A stretch of 64,000 bases of DNA from Thalassotalea sediminis (GTDB taxonomy: Bacteria > Pseudomonadota > Gammaproteobacteria > Enterobacterales > Alteromonadaceae), in the NCBI RefSeq assembly GCF_030295915.1, contig NZ_AP027361.1, forward strand, positions 1,116,001-1,180,000. The letters are read 5' to 3'. The position numbers were made by a program, and so were the translations under genes. Shown one piece after another: positions 1-9,001 of this stretch (position 1 is its first letter; each line of letters starts with the position of its first letter). Under the pieces are notes generated by a model that searched no databases, was not told where the DNA came from, and saw only the letters and a list, made by a program, of their open reading frames with translations.

Positions 1-2
1 AT

Positions 3-905
3 GGTAGCGGTAACATCAAATGGGCTAAAATTTGGTACGCGGGGTCAGGTCCTCGAGTAGGTGGAGAAGGTGATGACTTAAACTCGTTAACATTAAATGC
101 AGTTGGCTCTGGCTCTTCATTTGACTACATTCACATTCACCAAGGTTACGATGATGGTATCGAATTCTTCGGTGGTGCAGCGAATATTAAACATATTGTT
201 GTAACAGATACGCAAGATGATGCAATCGATATTGATGCTGGCTGGCAAGGTAATGCGCAATTCTTATTCGTCAAGCACGGTACGGTAACAACGCGTGACG
301 GCGCAATTGCTTACATGGGTAATAATGGCTTTGAAACAGATGGCGAGAAAAACGGCGGCGCGGATTATGATGAAGCTCCTGCTTCTTTCCCAACAATCGC
401 CAATGTCACGGTAATTACAACTGATGGTGAGTCTGTAAGAGATGAAGATCCTTCTCAAGCACACAAGTTTGACGACGCTATTAAGACAAATTACTACAAT
501 GTTTTAGCTGTTAAAACAGATGCGACAAACGGTACTAGTTGTATAGAGTTCAAATCTGATGGTTTAAAAAATGCTGCTGAGATCTCGTTCCAAAACTCTG
601 TGCTAGCGTGTGCTGGAGAGTTCAAAGATGCGACACAAATGCCGGCTGGAATGTCAGTAGAAGCATGGTACGAGAACGGTGGCGTAAATGAGCGTGTTGG
701 TGGCAATGCAGATGTGCTTGCTGAAAATGGCTTTGCAACAAACACGAGCTCAGCTGACGTTACCATAGCTGCAAATGACTTATCAGGCTTAGATACAAGC
801 TTTTTCGATACAGTTAATTACATTGGTGCTGTCTCAGACCAAGATACAAGTTCAGCATGGTATAAGTGGGTTGAAGCGGCAGTAACTGCAGCTGATAACG
901 ATTAA
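3..905 (+). CDS. C-terminal part of a beta-helix-like secreted protein (partial)
   Basis: The reading frame is open from the window edge, so the start lies upstream; 300 residues are visible. The visible part contains a parallel beta-helix-like stretch with repeated short strands and Asp/Gly turns (HIHQGYDDGIEFFGG, then DTQDDAIDIDAGWQG), followed by a segment with NNGFETDGEKN. From memory of the family, such proteins occur beside TonB-dependent receptors in Alteromonadales and are often mislabelled as transporters. It ends 76 bases before a TonB-dependent receptor gene, with a terminator between them. A cell-surface or periplasmic partner of that receptor is an inference; no enzymatic motif is visible. 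Confidence 0.75.
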   Translation, partial: GSGNIKWAKIWYAGSGPRVGGEGDDLNSLTLNAVGSGSSFDYIHIHQGYDDGIEFFGGAANIKHIVVTDTQDDAIDIDAGWQGNAQFLFVKHGTVTTRDGAIAYMGNNGFETDGEKNGGADYDEAPASFPTIANVTVITTDGESVRDEDPSQAHKFDDAIKTNYYNVLAVKTDATNGTSCIEFKSDGLKNAAEISFQNSVLACAGEFKDATQMPAGMSVEAWYENGGVNERVGGNADVLAENGFATNTSSADVTIAANDLSGLDTSFFDTVNYIGAVSDQDTSSAWYKWVEAAVTAADND

Positions 906-926
906 TCACTGATACCACATCAATTA

Positions 927-955
927 GGCGCCAATCATCCACGTGGCGCCTTTTT
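927..955 (+). terminator. Rho-independent terminator after the beta-helix gene
   Basis: Two GGCGCC arms (927-932 and 945-950) are separated by 12 bases and followed by TTTTT. The structure lies 22 bases after the stop codon, so the receptor gene at 982 probably has its own promoter or depends on read-through. Confidence 0.75.
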
Positions 956-981
956 ATTGAAGACTGAATTAGGAACGAAAA

Positions 982-3666
982 ATGACAAATCCACATAAAC
1001 TCCAAAAATTAGCAGTAGCAGTGGGGCTAGGTTTGTTCAGTTATACCAACGCATCAATCGCTCAAGATCAAGAAGAGCAAGTGATGGAAGAGGTTGTTGC
1101 TAAAGCTACTCGTTTACAAGGTAGTGCAGCAGCGGTAATAGCTGAGCGTAAAAACCAAGCATTCGTTGCCGATATTTTGGGGGCAGAACAAATGTCTCGT
1201 ACAGGTGATAGTGATGCTGCCTCAGCGCTAAGAAGGGTTACCGGCCTAACGTTAGTCGATGGCAAGTTCATTTATGTACGCGGCTTAGGTGAACGTTATT
1301 CAAGTGCTCGTATTAATGGCGCAAATATCCCTAGTCCTGATTTAACACGTAATGTTGTTCCATTAGATATTTTTCCTTCAAGTATTATCGAAAGCATGGC
1401 AGTACAAAAAGCTTTCTCTGCGGATATGCCTGCAGCGTTTGGTGGTGGTGCTATCGACATTCGTACAAAGTCAGTACCAAGTGATTTTACTGCGAGCTTT
1501 GAAGCTGGGTTGAGCTATGACTCAAGTGCAGATGAAGGATTTACTTACGATAGACCTAAAGGTGGTATTCCATCAAACCTAAAAGAGGCGATTGTACAAT
1601 ACCGTGGAAACTTTGCTATCGACAATATTATTAAGCGTAATGGCTTAACAGATAACGATAATCAAACGGTCTCTGAGCAAGCAATTGCCATTAACAATGA
1701 TTTATTAAGATCGTTACCACGAGATTTGGCAATTAAGGAAGAATCACTCGATAAAGGATATGATTTTAAAGGTCATATCGGTAATAGCTTTGATGAAGAC
1801 TTTTTTGGTGGTCGTATTGGCTTTTTAGCCTCGGTTGCGTATGACAACGATTGGGATTCTGCAACTCAAAAAACTGCAGTGATCGCACAAGATGTTGAAA
1901 AGGGCTGTGCAACAACACTGAAAAATGCCGATGACGCAGCTAATTCTTGCTATAACACGGTTAAGAACTCAACAGTTACCACTGAAAATGAGCGTATTAC
2001 CGGTGTGTTAAACTTAGGTTATACTTTTGGCACGCATTCAATTTCATGGAACAATATTTATCTTGAGGATAATGAAGATGAATTAGAAGTTGCGCAACAA
2101 GAAAGTCCAGCAGGTAGTACAGTATTTACTATTGCTAACGACGGTCGTGCAAACCGCTTCCATGATTTTAATTATGAAGAAAGAACATTAAATATTTCTC
2201 AAGTGATTGGTCAACATACCTTCGTTGATTACTGGGGATTAGGTGCTGATTGGCAATATACTGAGTCAAAAGCGAAAACCGACATTCCATTCAGCGCACA
2301 ATACAAATTTCGCGATAATTTTGATAATAGTACTTACGTTAATTCAAACATTACCGGTGATGACAACCGCGTGATTTTTGCTTTCACGGATATGGAAGAT
2401 CGCGTTAAATCATACGGTGGTAATTTAACCTTACCTGTTTATGGTGACGGTTATGAACTTGAGTTAAAGGCAGGTTATGATTTTTCAGACCGCGGTCGTC
2501 ACTATACGACGTCTAGCTTTGCAGTAAATAATCAAGCAGGGACTGGAATCGTTGTTAATGAAGATGGTTCTTCACCGTTAACAACAAGTGGTTATTTGAC
2601 GGATGACTTTATAGCTGGTCAACGTATTTTAGTGGATTTTAATGAGCCAACAGCACCGGATGCTGACGATTATTTAGCGGCGCAAAAAGTGGATGCCGCT
2701 TATGGCTCGTTTGATTTAATCTACGATAAAATCCGCATTAGTGGTGGTGTTCGTTACGAAGATTTCAAACAAAGTTCTATTGGTACCTCAAGCTTAATTT
2801 TTACTAAAGAAGACTTAGATATTTTCTATTCTCCAGAAAAAATTGAAGCGGGTAGTATCAGTGAAGATGATGTTTATCCTTCATTGGCGTTCACGTACTT
2901 GGGTGATGATACCTATCAAATTCGTGCAAGTTATGGTGAAACTGTTGTTCGACCAGATCTTCGTGAAGTGGTACCAGTAGCCTACTATGACCCATTAACC
3001 GATATTCGTACCTTTGGTCGTATTGGCTTACTGTCTAGCCCGATTAAAAACTATGATTTACGTTATGAGTACTACGCTGAAAACGGTAATAACTTCACGG
3101 TAGCGGCATTTTTCAAAGACATTACCTCACCGATTGAAACGGTATTGCAAGTAGGTGATGAAGATTACTCAGCAACATTTGTTAACGGTGAAACGGGTGA
3201 AGTGAAAGGTATTGAGTTTGAATGGATGTACGACTTAAACATGTTGGCGGATGGCTTTTTTACCTCAGGTAATGTTACGCTAAGTGATTCTGAAGTAAGC
3301 ATTAATCCAGCACTTGCTGGTAACTTGACCAACCCAACTAAACGAATGAATGGACACTCTGAATATGTAGTAAACTTGCAGTTAAACTATGATTCAGCAA
3401 ATGGTAACCATTCGGGATCGCTAGTCTACAACGTATTTGGTGATCGTATTATTGCCTCAGGTGTTGGTGGAAGAGAAGATGCGCTTGAACAACCGTTTCA
3501 TGCATTAGATTTTGTATATACGTATTACCCAGACTTTAACTCTAAAGTGAAACTGAAAGTGAAGAATTTACTGGATGAATCGCAAGAGGTAACGCAATCC
3601 GGTGTTATTGTACGTGAGAAAGAAGTGGGTACCAGTATTAGCTTGAGCTATACCTACGAGTTTTAA
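982..3666 (+). CDS. TonB-dependent outer-membrane receptor
   Basis: An 894-residue TonB-dependent receptor that would import a substrate across the outer membrane using energy from TonB. It has a signal peptide (about residues 1-27, ending SIAQ), an acidic TonB-box-like segment (EEVVAKAT), a plug domain with YVRGLGERYSSARING and AFGGGAIDIRTKS, and a long beta-barrel ending in the aromatic strand SLSYTYEF. AGGAAC lies 6 bases before the ATG. The substrate cannot be read from the sequence. The adjacent beta-helix protein and the TonB-ExbBD operon 1.5 kb downstream suggest a working uptake locus. Confidence 0.93.
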   Translation: MTNPHKLQKLAVAVGLGLFSYTNASIAQDQEEQVMEEVVAKATRLQGSAAAVIAERKNQAFVADILGAEQMSRTGDSDAASALRRVTGLTLVDGKFIYVRGLGERYSSARINGANIPSPDLTRNVVPLDIFPSSIIESMAVQKAFSADMPAAFGGGAIDIRTKSVPSDFTASFEAGLSYDSSADEGFTYDRPKGGIPSNLKEAIVQYRGNFAIDNIIKRNGLTDNDNQTVSEQAIAINNDLLRSLPRDLAIKEESLDKGYDFKGHIGNSFDEDFFGGRIGFLASVAYDNDWDSATQKTAVIAQDVEKGCATTLKNADDAANSCYNTVKNSTVTTENERITGVLNLGYTFGTHSISWNNIYLEDNEDELEVAQQESPAGSTVFTIANDGRANRFHDFNYEERTLNISQVIGQHTFVDYWGLGADWQYTESKAKTDIPFSAQYKFRDNFDNSTYVNSNITGDDNRVIFAFTDMEDRVKSYGGNLTLPVYGDGYELELKAGYDFSDRGRHYTTSSFAVNNQAGTGIVVNEDGSSPLTTSGYLTDDFIAGQRILVDFNEPTAPDADDYLAAQKVDAAYGSFDLIYDKIRISGGVRYEDFKQSSIGTSSLIFTKEDLDIFYSPEKIEAGSISEDDVYPSLAFTYLGDDTYQIRASYGETVVRPDLREVVPVAYYDPLTDIRTFGRIGLLSSPIKNYDLRYEYYAENGNNFTVAAFFKDITSPIETVLQVGDEDYSATFVNGETGEVKGIEFEWMYDLNMLADGFFTSGNVTLSDSEVSINPALAGNLTNPTKRMNGHSEYVVNLQLNYDSANGNHSGSLVYNVFGDRIIASGVGGREDALEQPFHALDFVYTYYPDFNSKVKLKVKNLLDESQEVTQSGVIVREKEVGTSISLSYTYEF

Positions 3667-3696
3667 TCTTGCGTTAAAGCATTAACTTAGTATAAA

Positions 3697-3726
3697 AGCC
3701 CTTAATGATAAGTTAAGGGCTTTTTT
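3697..3726 (+). terminator. Rho-independent terminator of the TonB receptor gene
   Basis: AGCCCTTAA (3697-3705) pairs perfectly with TTAAGGGCT (3713-3721), and a run of six T follows. It lies 30 bases after the receptor stop codon. Confidence 0.85.
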
Positions 3727-3740
3727 GATTTTCATAGTAG

Positions 3741-3799
3741 AATTAAAGGGGTCAGGTACAATAAAAGCGTTATTTTAATTGTACCTGACCCCTTTAATT
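3741..3799. repeat. REP-like perfect inverted repeat with GGGGTCAGGTAC core
   Basis: Arms 3741-3762 and 3778-3799 are perfect inverted copies of 22 bases, with a 15-base centre. The arm core is AAAGGGGTCAGGTACA. No T-run follows, and a separate terminator sits just upstream, so this is not simply the receptor's terminator. Cores of this kind resemble REP elements mobilised by RAYT (Y1-type) transposases, but no transposase gene lies nearby. REP identity is inference. Confidence 0.6.
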
Positions 3800-3875
3800 T
3801 GAGAAAGTAGTGCCCCGAGAGAGGTACATTTTATGTTAGCTTTTTAGACGCTGGATATTAACTAATGTACTTACG

Positions 3876-4250
3876 TTATTTGATTATCGCTAAGCTAAGA
3901 CCTAAGTAAATTGTCGTAAACAATAGCTGAATTAAGGTTCTCTCAGGTGGCATATGTAATGCTAGCCCTGGCATAGATTTTATTTGTCTCCAACTAGGAA
4001 TGAACATCACAGAATATCGTTCAAAATTAATGAACTTGCGTTGGCACGAAACTAAGAACAGTTTTATACCTGATAGATAAGCAATGACAAAGGTGGAAGC
4101 GCCAATAAGTTCTACCAATGCCATCAATTCCATACTGATCAGTAATTCTGGTCCAGCTATTAGCAAAACAATTACAATGGCTAGAGATTTCCAAAATGTG
4201 CTTTTTAGCCTGTTATGGAAATTCATTAGTTTTGCTTTAACAATGTTCAT
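3876..4250 (-). CDS. Small membrane protein, function unknown
   Basis: A 124-residue protein I do not recognise. The chosen ATG (residue 28 of the longest open frame) has AAGGA six bases upstream and avoids overlap with the sulfotransferase gene, whose stop lies 13 bases upstream. Two hydrophobic segments (IVIVLLIAGPELLISMELMALVELIGASTF in part, and LLFTTIYLGLSLAII at the C-terminus) suggest inner-membrane insertion. The spacing implies one transcript with the sulfotransferase-like gene. Confidence 0.6.
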   Translation of the reverse strand: MNIVKAKLMNFHNRLKSTFWKSLAIVIVLLIAGPELLISMELMALVELIGASTFVIAYLSGIKLFLVSCQRKFINFERYSVMFIPSWRQIKSMPGLALHMPPERTLIQLLFTTIYLGLSLAIIK

Positions 4251-4263
4251 AGCTATGTCCTTG

Positions 4264-4905
4264 TCAAAACTTATAGGGCAAAGGGGTTGCTCTACCATTA
4301 TTCGTTGACGCAATTTTATTGCTATTTTCAATATCTTTCCAAGCGGTTACCTTGCCACCTCGATTTAATACCTCAAATGGTGTTGAAGCCTCTTCAGTGT
4401 CAAGAAACGTAGTAAGTTTCCTTAACGCGTCGGTATCAGTTAACGCAAGGTATAGTAATTTTTCTGGTTGTTGGGCAAAGTGAGCAAGCACGCGTTTGTG
4501 GTGTTCTTGATAGGCATTTATTAAAAACGCATCGTCATTGATGTTATCTAGACTAAAAGGCGAAAATATAGCTTGATAGCAACGTTTTATAATAGGGTTA
4601 AAGCCACCATCTTCACGTACCACGTTTTTATGCATACGTAATAATAACTGCCTGATTGAAGGCACCCATTGTTCTAACTCTCGTTCGAGCAAAATAAACT
4701 TACTGTTAGGGTATGCGTGATCTAATGCGATAAAATCGTTAAAAATGGGGGTGTCAGCAATGACTTGTGCTTGCGTAAATGTATTTTCGGTATAGGCAGT
4801 ATGGGCAACTTTAAAGCCTAATTCTAAACACTTTTTACAAATACTTGTCGTGCCAGTACGTGGCAAGCCAATAATAAAAACTTTATCGAAGGAATTGATT
4901 GTCAC
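4264..4905 (-). CDS. Sulfotransferase family protein
   Basis: A 213-residue protein. The N-terminal motif FIIGLPRTGTTS (residues 10-21) is the P-loop-like 5'-phosphosulfate-binding signature of PAPS-dependent sulfotransferases. Other segments fit the small bacterial sulfotransferase family: PIFNDFIALDHAYPNSKFILLERE, then HHKRVLAHF and a C-terminal TPFEVLNR. The acceptor is unknown. It is probably cotranscribed with the small membrane protein downstream. A role in modifying a surface polysaccharide or lipid is only a guess. Confidence 0.8.
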   Translation of the reverse strand: MTINSFDKVFIIGLPRTGTTSICKKCLELGFKVAHTAYTENTFTQAQVIADTPIFNDFIALDHAYPNSKFILLERELEQWVPSIRQLLLRMHKNVVREDGGFNPIIKRCYQAIFSPFSLDNINDDAFLINAYQEHHKRVLAHFAQQPEKLLYLALTDTDALRKLTTFLDTEEASTPFEVLNRGGKVTAWKDIENSNKIASTNNGRATPLPYKF

Positions 4906-5181
4906 GGTTATTATAGCAGCTAAGTTGATGAGGTTAGTGTAACGAATTCGTCAGAAAACGTTAATATAAAACTGTTATTTAAATGCTATAACTGTTTTAG
5001 TCGTTCGCTACATTACCCTTGAACTGTAAGATTTTTGTCACCTTTTTGTCATTTAATAAAGTTGCAATATTACTGAAACTTTACTGTCACAATTAATTAT
5101 TACACTTTGCTTCATTATTTACTTGGAAAATTTGATTTTCCAGCTGCCATTGCGCAGTTAACACATAATGAAGGTTTAACT

Positions 5182-5958
5182 ATGAAAATGTTCAAGTTGG
5201 CACCAGCAAGTATGCTAGTCGGTGCCATTACCTTGTCCTTATCAAGCGTAGCTGCTCAGCAAACGGATGTTAAAGAGGTTGTTGAAGCGGGCAAGAAAAT
5301 TACAACGTCTGCAAACAAGTCCCAACAACGCGTTGACCGCATCAATGAGCAAATTCAAACCAAGCTTCAGCAGTTCAAAACACTGAATAAAGAAATTGAC
5401 GGTTTAACTGTTTACAACCAACAAATGCAAACACAAATCGACAATCAACTCACAGAGCTTGAGCAGTTATCTATTTCGATGGAACAAGTCAGTGTAATCG
5501 AGCGTCAAGTTTCACCCTTGATGGCGCGTATGATTGACTCGCTTGAGACGTTCGTGAAGTTAGACGTACCTTTTTTACCTGAAGAACGAGCAAACCGCGT
5601 AGAAGTGTTACGTCGTATGTTAACACGTGCAGATGTTTCTGTTGCCGAGAAATTCAGGCAAGTACTAGAAGCTTATCAAGTTGAAGTTGATTATGGTCGT
5701 ACTATCGAAGCATACACAGGGCTACAAAATGTTGACGGTCAGGAGCGTGATGTTGACTTTTTACGCATCGGTCGTGTCAGTTTAGTTTATCGCACACGTG
5801 ATGGTCAGCACATGGGCATGTGGGATCAACAAAGTGGCGACTGGAAGCCTTTAGATGCTAGTTATCGTACAGACATTAACAAAGCGCTACGTATAGCACG
5901 TAAGCAGTTAGCACCAGATTTAATCGTTGCACCCGTTGCCCAAACATCTGCTGAGTAA
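5182..5958 (+). CDS. DUF3450 periplasmic coiled-coil protein of a TonB system
   Basis: A 258-residue secreted protein, first gene of the TonB-energy operon. The ATG at 5182 is preferred because GAAGG lies 7 bases before it and a signal peptide follows (cleavage near SSVAAQ). An upstream in-frame TTG at 5107 has no supporting site. Residues about 25-115 form a Gln-rich coiled coil (KSQQRVDRINEQIQTKLQQ), followed by a globular part with RIGRVSLVYRTRDGQ. The family (DUF3450) is typically encoded first in TonB2/TtpC-type operons and is thought to act in the periplasm with the long ExbB-like subunit. Its exact role is unknown. Confidence 0.88.
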   Translation: MKMFKLAPASMLVGAITLSLSSVAAQQTDVKEVVEAGKKITTSANKSQQRVDRINEQIQTKLQQFKTLNKEIDGLTVYNQQMQTQIDNQLTELEQLSISMEQVSVIERQVSPLMARMIDSLETFVKLDVPFLPEERANRVEVLRRMLTRADVSVAEKFRQVLEAYQVEVDYGRTIEAYTGLQNVDGQERDVDFLRIGRVSLVYRTRDGQHMGMWDQQSGDWKPLDASYRTDINKALRIARKQLAPDLIVAPVAQTSAE

Positions 5959-5966
5959 AGAGAATA

Positions 5967-7349
5967 ATGATGAATAAAATAACTAAATTAATTTCCGCAC
6001 TAGCGTTTGGCGCGTTATCAACAAGTGTTATTGCGCAAGACCAAGCAACGTCGCTCGACCAATTGTTAAAACAATTAGAACAGGGGCAAATTGCACAAAG
6101 TCAAGAAAACAAGCAACGTGAAGCTGAATTTAATGCGCGTAAAGCCGAGCAAGATAACATGCTTGTTGATGCAAGAAATACGCGTGACCAAGCGGTTAAC
6201 CGAAGTGCTGAACTAGAACAAACTTTTCAAGACAATGAAATTGAATTAGGCAATCGAATTGAAGCGCTAAACAAGCGTATGGGTGAATTAAAAGAGTTGT
6301 TCGGTGTATTGCAACAAGTAGCTGGTGATGCGCGCAGCAAGTTTACAACGTCGGTTGTTTCAGCACAAATTCCTGGTCGAGGCGAGTTTTTAGATCAGTT
6401 TGCACAGAGCATGGGGTCAACGTCTAAGCTAGCTTCTATTGAAGAAATTGAGCGTTTATGGTTTGAATTACAACGTGAAATGACCGAGAACGGTAAAGTA
6501 CACAAGTTTAACCGTGAAGTGGTTGCGGCAGATGGCGCTAAGTCAAATCAAGAAGTTATTCGCATTGGTGGCTTTAGCTTAGTGTCGAACGGTAAGTACT
6601 TAGAGTACATAGATGAAACAGGCTCGGTGGCTGAATTAATTCGTCAACCCAATAGCCGTTATCTTGATTCAGCACAGGCGTTAACTACAAGCAACGGTGA
6701 CGTTGTTCCTTTCGCATTAGACCCTACAGGCGGTTCAATTTTAAGCTTATTGGTTCAAGCACCTGACACTCAAGAGCGCGTCGACCAAGGTGGCGCAGTT
6801 GGTTATGTCATTTTAGCCATTGGTGCTATTGGTTTACTTATCGCGTTGGAACGTTTTATTACTTTGTTCTTAGTCGGTAACAAAATTAATCGTCAACTTA
6901 AAACAGACGTTGCGTCAAACGACAACCCATTGGGTCGTGTGATGTTGGTGAAAGATGAAAACAAAAACGCTGATACTGAAACATTAGAGCTTAAATTGTC
7001 TGAACGTATTTTGGCTGAAGTTCCGAAAATTACCAGTCGCTTAACCTTAATCAAAATTGTCTCTGTTGTTGCCCCGCTAATCGGTTTATTAGGTACGGTA
7101 ACCGGTATGATTAACACTTTCCAAGCGATTACCTTATTTGGTACTGGTGACCCGAAACTGATGGCTGGCGGCATTTCTCAAGCGCTTGTAACAACAGTAT
7201 TAGGTCTTGTTGTAGCGATTCCTATGGTGTTTATCTCAACACTACTTAATACACGTAGTCGCGGCATTATAAATATTTTGCAGCAGCAAAGCGCTGGCAT
7301 TATTGCCGAGCGTGCTGAAAGTGAAGAATTGGCGAAGAAGGGAGCGTAA
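5967..7349 (+). CDS. TtpC-like long MotA/TolQ/ExbB proton-channel protein
   Basis: A 460-residue inner-membrane protein. A signal-like N-terminus precedes about 240 periplasmic residues with a coiled coil, then a transmembrane helix near residue 275 (VGYVILAIGAIGLLIAL) and the conserved two-helix ExbB core (VVAPLIGLLGTVTGMINTF, then LVTTVLGLVVAIPMVF). This layout matches the TtpC proteins of Vibrio TonB2 systems, which carry an extra periplasmic domain on an ExbB core. Two adjacent ATG codons follow AAAGAG; either could start it. It lies 8 bases after the DUF3450 gene. Confidence 0.9.
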   Translation: MMNKITKLISALAFGALSTSVIAQDQATSLDQLLKQLEQGQIAQSQENKQREAEFNARKAEQDNMLVDARNTRDQAVNRSAELEQTFQDNEIELGNRIEALNKRMGELKELFGVLQQVAGDARSKFTTSVVSAQIPGRGEFLDQFAQSMGSTSKLASIEEIERLWFELQREMTENGKVHKFNREVVAADGAKSNQEVIRIGGFSLVSNGKYLEYIDETGSVAELIRQPNSRYLDSAQALTTSNGDVVPFALDPTGGSILSLLVQAPDTQERVDQGGAVGYVILAIGAIGLLIALERFITLFLVGNKINRQLKTDVASNDNPLGRVMLVKDENKNADTETLELKLSERILAEVPKITSRLTLIKIVSVVAPLIGLLGTVTGMINTFQAITLFGTGDPKLMAGGISQALVTTVLGLVVAIPMVFISTLLNTRSRGIINILQQQSAGIIAERAESEELAKKGA

Positions 7350-7353
7350 GCCC

Positions 7354-7881
7354 ATGGTTTTATTCATCGAATTGATGAATAGCATACGCGAATTTTTAGA
7401 TACCGGCGGTCAGGTGTTAACCGTTATCGCTGGTGTAATTTGTCTGATGTGGTTACTAATTTTTGAACGTTTGTATTTTTTCTTTGTGGGTTATCAACAA
7501 ATGAAGAAGCGCATGGTTCAAGCATGGCAAAACAGAGCAGAAAGAAGTTCATGGAATGCTGAGCAAATTAGGATCGCAAACGTATCGAGAGTAACAGAGT
7601 CGTTAAATAACAACGTAGCACTCATTCAAAGTTTAGTGGTGCTTTGTCCTCTACTAGGACTACTCGGAACGGTTACAGGCATGATTGAAGTATTCGATGT
7701 TATGGCTATTTCAGGCAGCGGTAATGCGCGCTCAATGGCTTCGGGTGTGTCGAAAGCGACAATACCAACAATGGCAGGCATGGTTGGTTCATTATCCGGT
7801 GTATTTATTGTGACTTGGTTACAACGCAAAACGAAAAGACGCACAGAGCAAATGGAAGATGCGTTACCTTTAGCTCACTAG
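7354..7881 (+). CDS. exbB: ExbB-type proton-channel subunit
   Basis: A 175-residue MotA/TolQ/ExbB protein that forms the proton channel powering TonB. Three hydrophobic segments are visible: LTVIAGVICLMWLLIF, then VVLCPLLGLLGTVTGMI and TIPTMAGMVGSLSGVFIV. The start at 7354 follows an AGGGAG site and lies directly after the TtpC-like gene; the longer open frame would overlap that gene. The length and the missing periplasmic extension distinguish it from its upstream paralogue. The two ExbB-like proteins in tandem are typical of TonB2 operons. Confidence 0.9.
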   Translation: MVLFIELMNSIREFLDTGGQVLTVIAGVICLMWLLIFERLYFFFVGYQQMKKRMVQAWQNRAERSSWNAEQIRIANVSRVTESLNNNVALIQSLVVLCPLLGLLGTVTGMIEVFDVMAISGSGNARSMASGVSKATIPTMAGMVGSLSGVFIVTWLQRKTKRRTEQMEDALPLAH

Positions 7882-7929
7882 CGCTAAAGTAAAATTAAAC
7901 CAAGAAATTAGGCTTAAAGAGGTTAGAAC

Positions 7930-8343
7930 ATGCGTTCTCAATTAGCAAAAGTTTTACAAGAGCAGGAAGAAGCAGAAGAAATTAACATGACGCCAATGTT
8001 AGATGTTGTTTTTATTCTCCTTATCTTCTTTATCGTTACCGCTTCATTCGTAAAAGAAGCAGGTATCGAAGTTAACCGCCCAGAAGCAGCTACGGCGGTT
8101 AAAAAAGAACGAGCAAACATTTTAGTGGCCATTAGCGACACGGGTGAAATTTGGATCAATAAACGTCGTGTAGATGTACGTGCGGTTCAAGCTAACATCG
8201 AACGCTTAAAGGCTGAAAACCCGCAAGGTACTGTGGTGATTCAAGCCGATAAAAAAGCGACAACAGATGTGTTAATTAAAGTAATGGATTCAGCGCGTGC
8301 AGCAGGCGTTTTTGATGTATCAATTGCGGCAGATGAGGCGTAG
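7930..8343 (+). CDS. exbD: ExbD biopolymer transport protein
   Basis: A 137-residue inner-membrane protein. The N-terminal segment INMTPMLDVVFILLIFFIVTASF carries the conserved proton-path Asp (in LDVVF) that defines ExbD/TolR, followed by a small periplasmic domain (GTVVIQADKKATTDVLIKVMD). It works with ExbB to couple the proton gradient to TonB. AAGAGG lies 7 bases before the ATG. The next gene starts 2 bases after its stop, so translation is probably coupled. Confidence 0.93.
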   Translation: MRSQLAKVLQEQEEAEEINMTPMLDVVFILLIFFIVTASFVKEAGIEVNRPEAATAVKKERANILVAISDTGEIWINKRRVDVRAVQANIERLKAENPQGTVVIQADKKATTDVLIKVMDSARAAGVFDVSIAADEA

Positions 8344-8345
8344 CC

Positions 8346-8966
8346 ATGTTTGAGAATATTAGTCGATATGCGGTGTCTTTTGCTTTGGCGGTTTTTGTCA
8401 CCATCGCATTGCTGTGGAGCATGCAACGTTTGATTGCTGGGGGGAATGACGTAATGTCAGAGCCACCGCGTGGTAACGTGCTTGATTTTATTCGACTCAA
8501 ACAAGAAGAAACAGTCCAAAAGAAAGAGCGCAAGCCACAAAAACCACCGCAGCCTAAAGAGCCACCACCGCAAATGCAACAACCGCAAATGCAACAAGCA
8601 AACCCTAATGCTGACGCGGTAAGTACAAACTTTACCGCCGATGTACAAGCTAATACAGGCTTATCGGGAGGATTAAGCTTGAGCAGCGCCGATGGTGATT
8701 ATTTACCGATTGTCAAAGTGGCACCTATTTACCCACGACGTGCGCAATCACGGGGCATTGAAGGCTACGTTATTCTTGAATTTACCGTAACGAAAAATGG
8801 TTCAGTACGTGACCCCATCGTTATTGAGTCAAAACCTGAAGGCATTTTTGAAAACGCAGCGAAAGACGCAGCACTTAAATTTAAATATAAGCCACGCGTA
8901 GTAGATGGTGTAGCAACGGAAGTGGCTGGCGTTCAGAACAAGATTTCGTTTGAAATCGACGGTTAA
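8346..8966 (+). CDS. tonB: TonB energy-transducing protein
   Basis: A 206-residue TonB family protein. It has one N-terminal membrane anchor (residues 7-24), a Pro/Lys/Gln-rich periplasmic linker (KPQKPPQPKEPPPQ) and a C-terminal domain with VAPIYPRRAQSRGIEGYVILEFTV, the characteristic YP...G-Y-V TonB fold. The short linker with a complete C-terminal domain fits TonB2-type proteins. It would contact receptors such as the one at 982-3666. Confidence 0.93.
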   Translation: MFENISRYAVSFALAVFVTIALLWSMQRLIAGGNDVMSEPPRGNVLDFIRLKQEETVQKKERKPQKPPQPKEPPPQMQQPQMQQANPNADAVSTNFTADVQANTGLSGGLSLSSADGDYLPIVKVAPIYPRRAQSRGIEGYVILEFTVTKNGSVRDPIVIESKPEGIFENAAKDAALKFKYKPRVVDGVATEVAGVQNKISFEIDG

Positions 8967-9001
8967 TCGTAAAGTAAACAACGAATAGAGAGAGAACAGT
9001 G

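Noticed and set aside
42..50. GGGGTCAGG string near the window start as another REP copy
   Set aside because: It lies inside the coding frame of the beta-helix protein and lacks the inverted partner.
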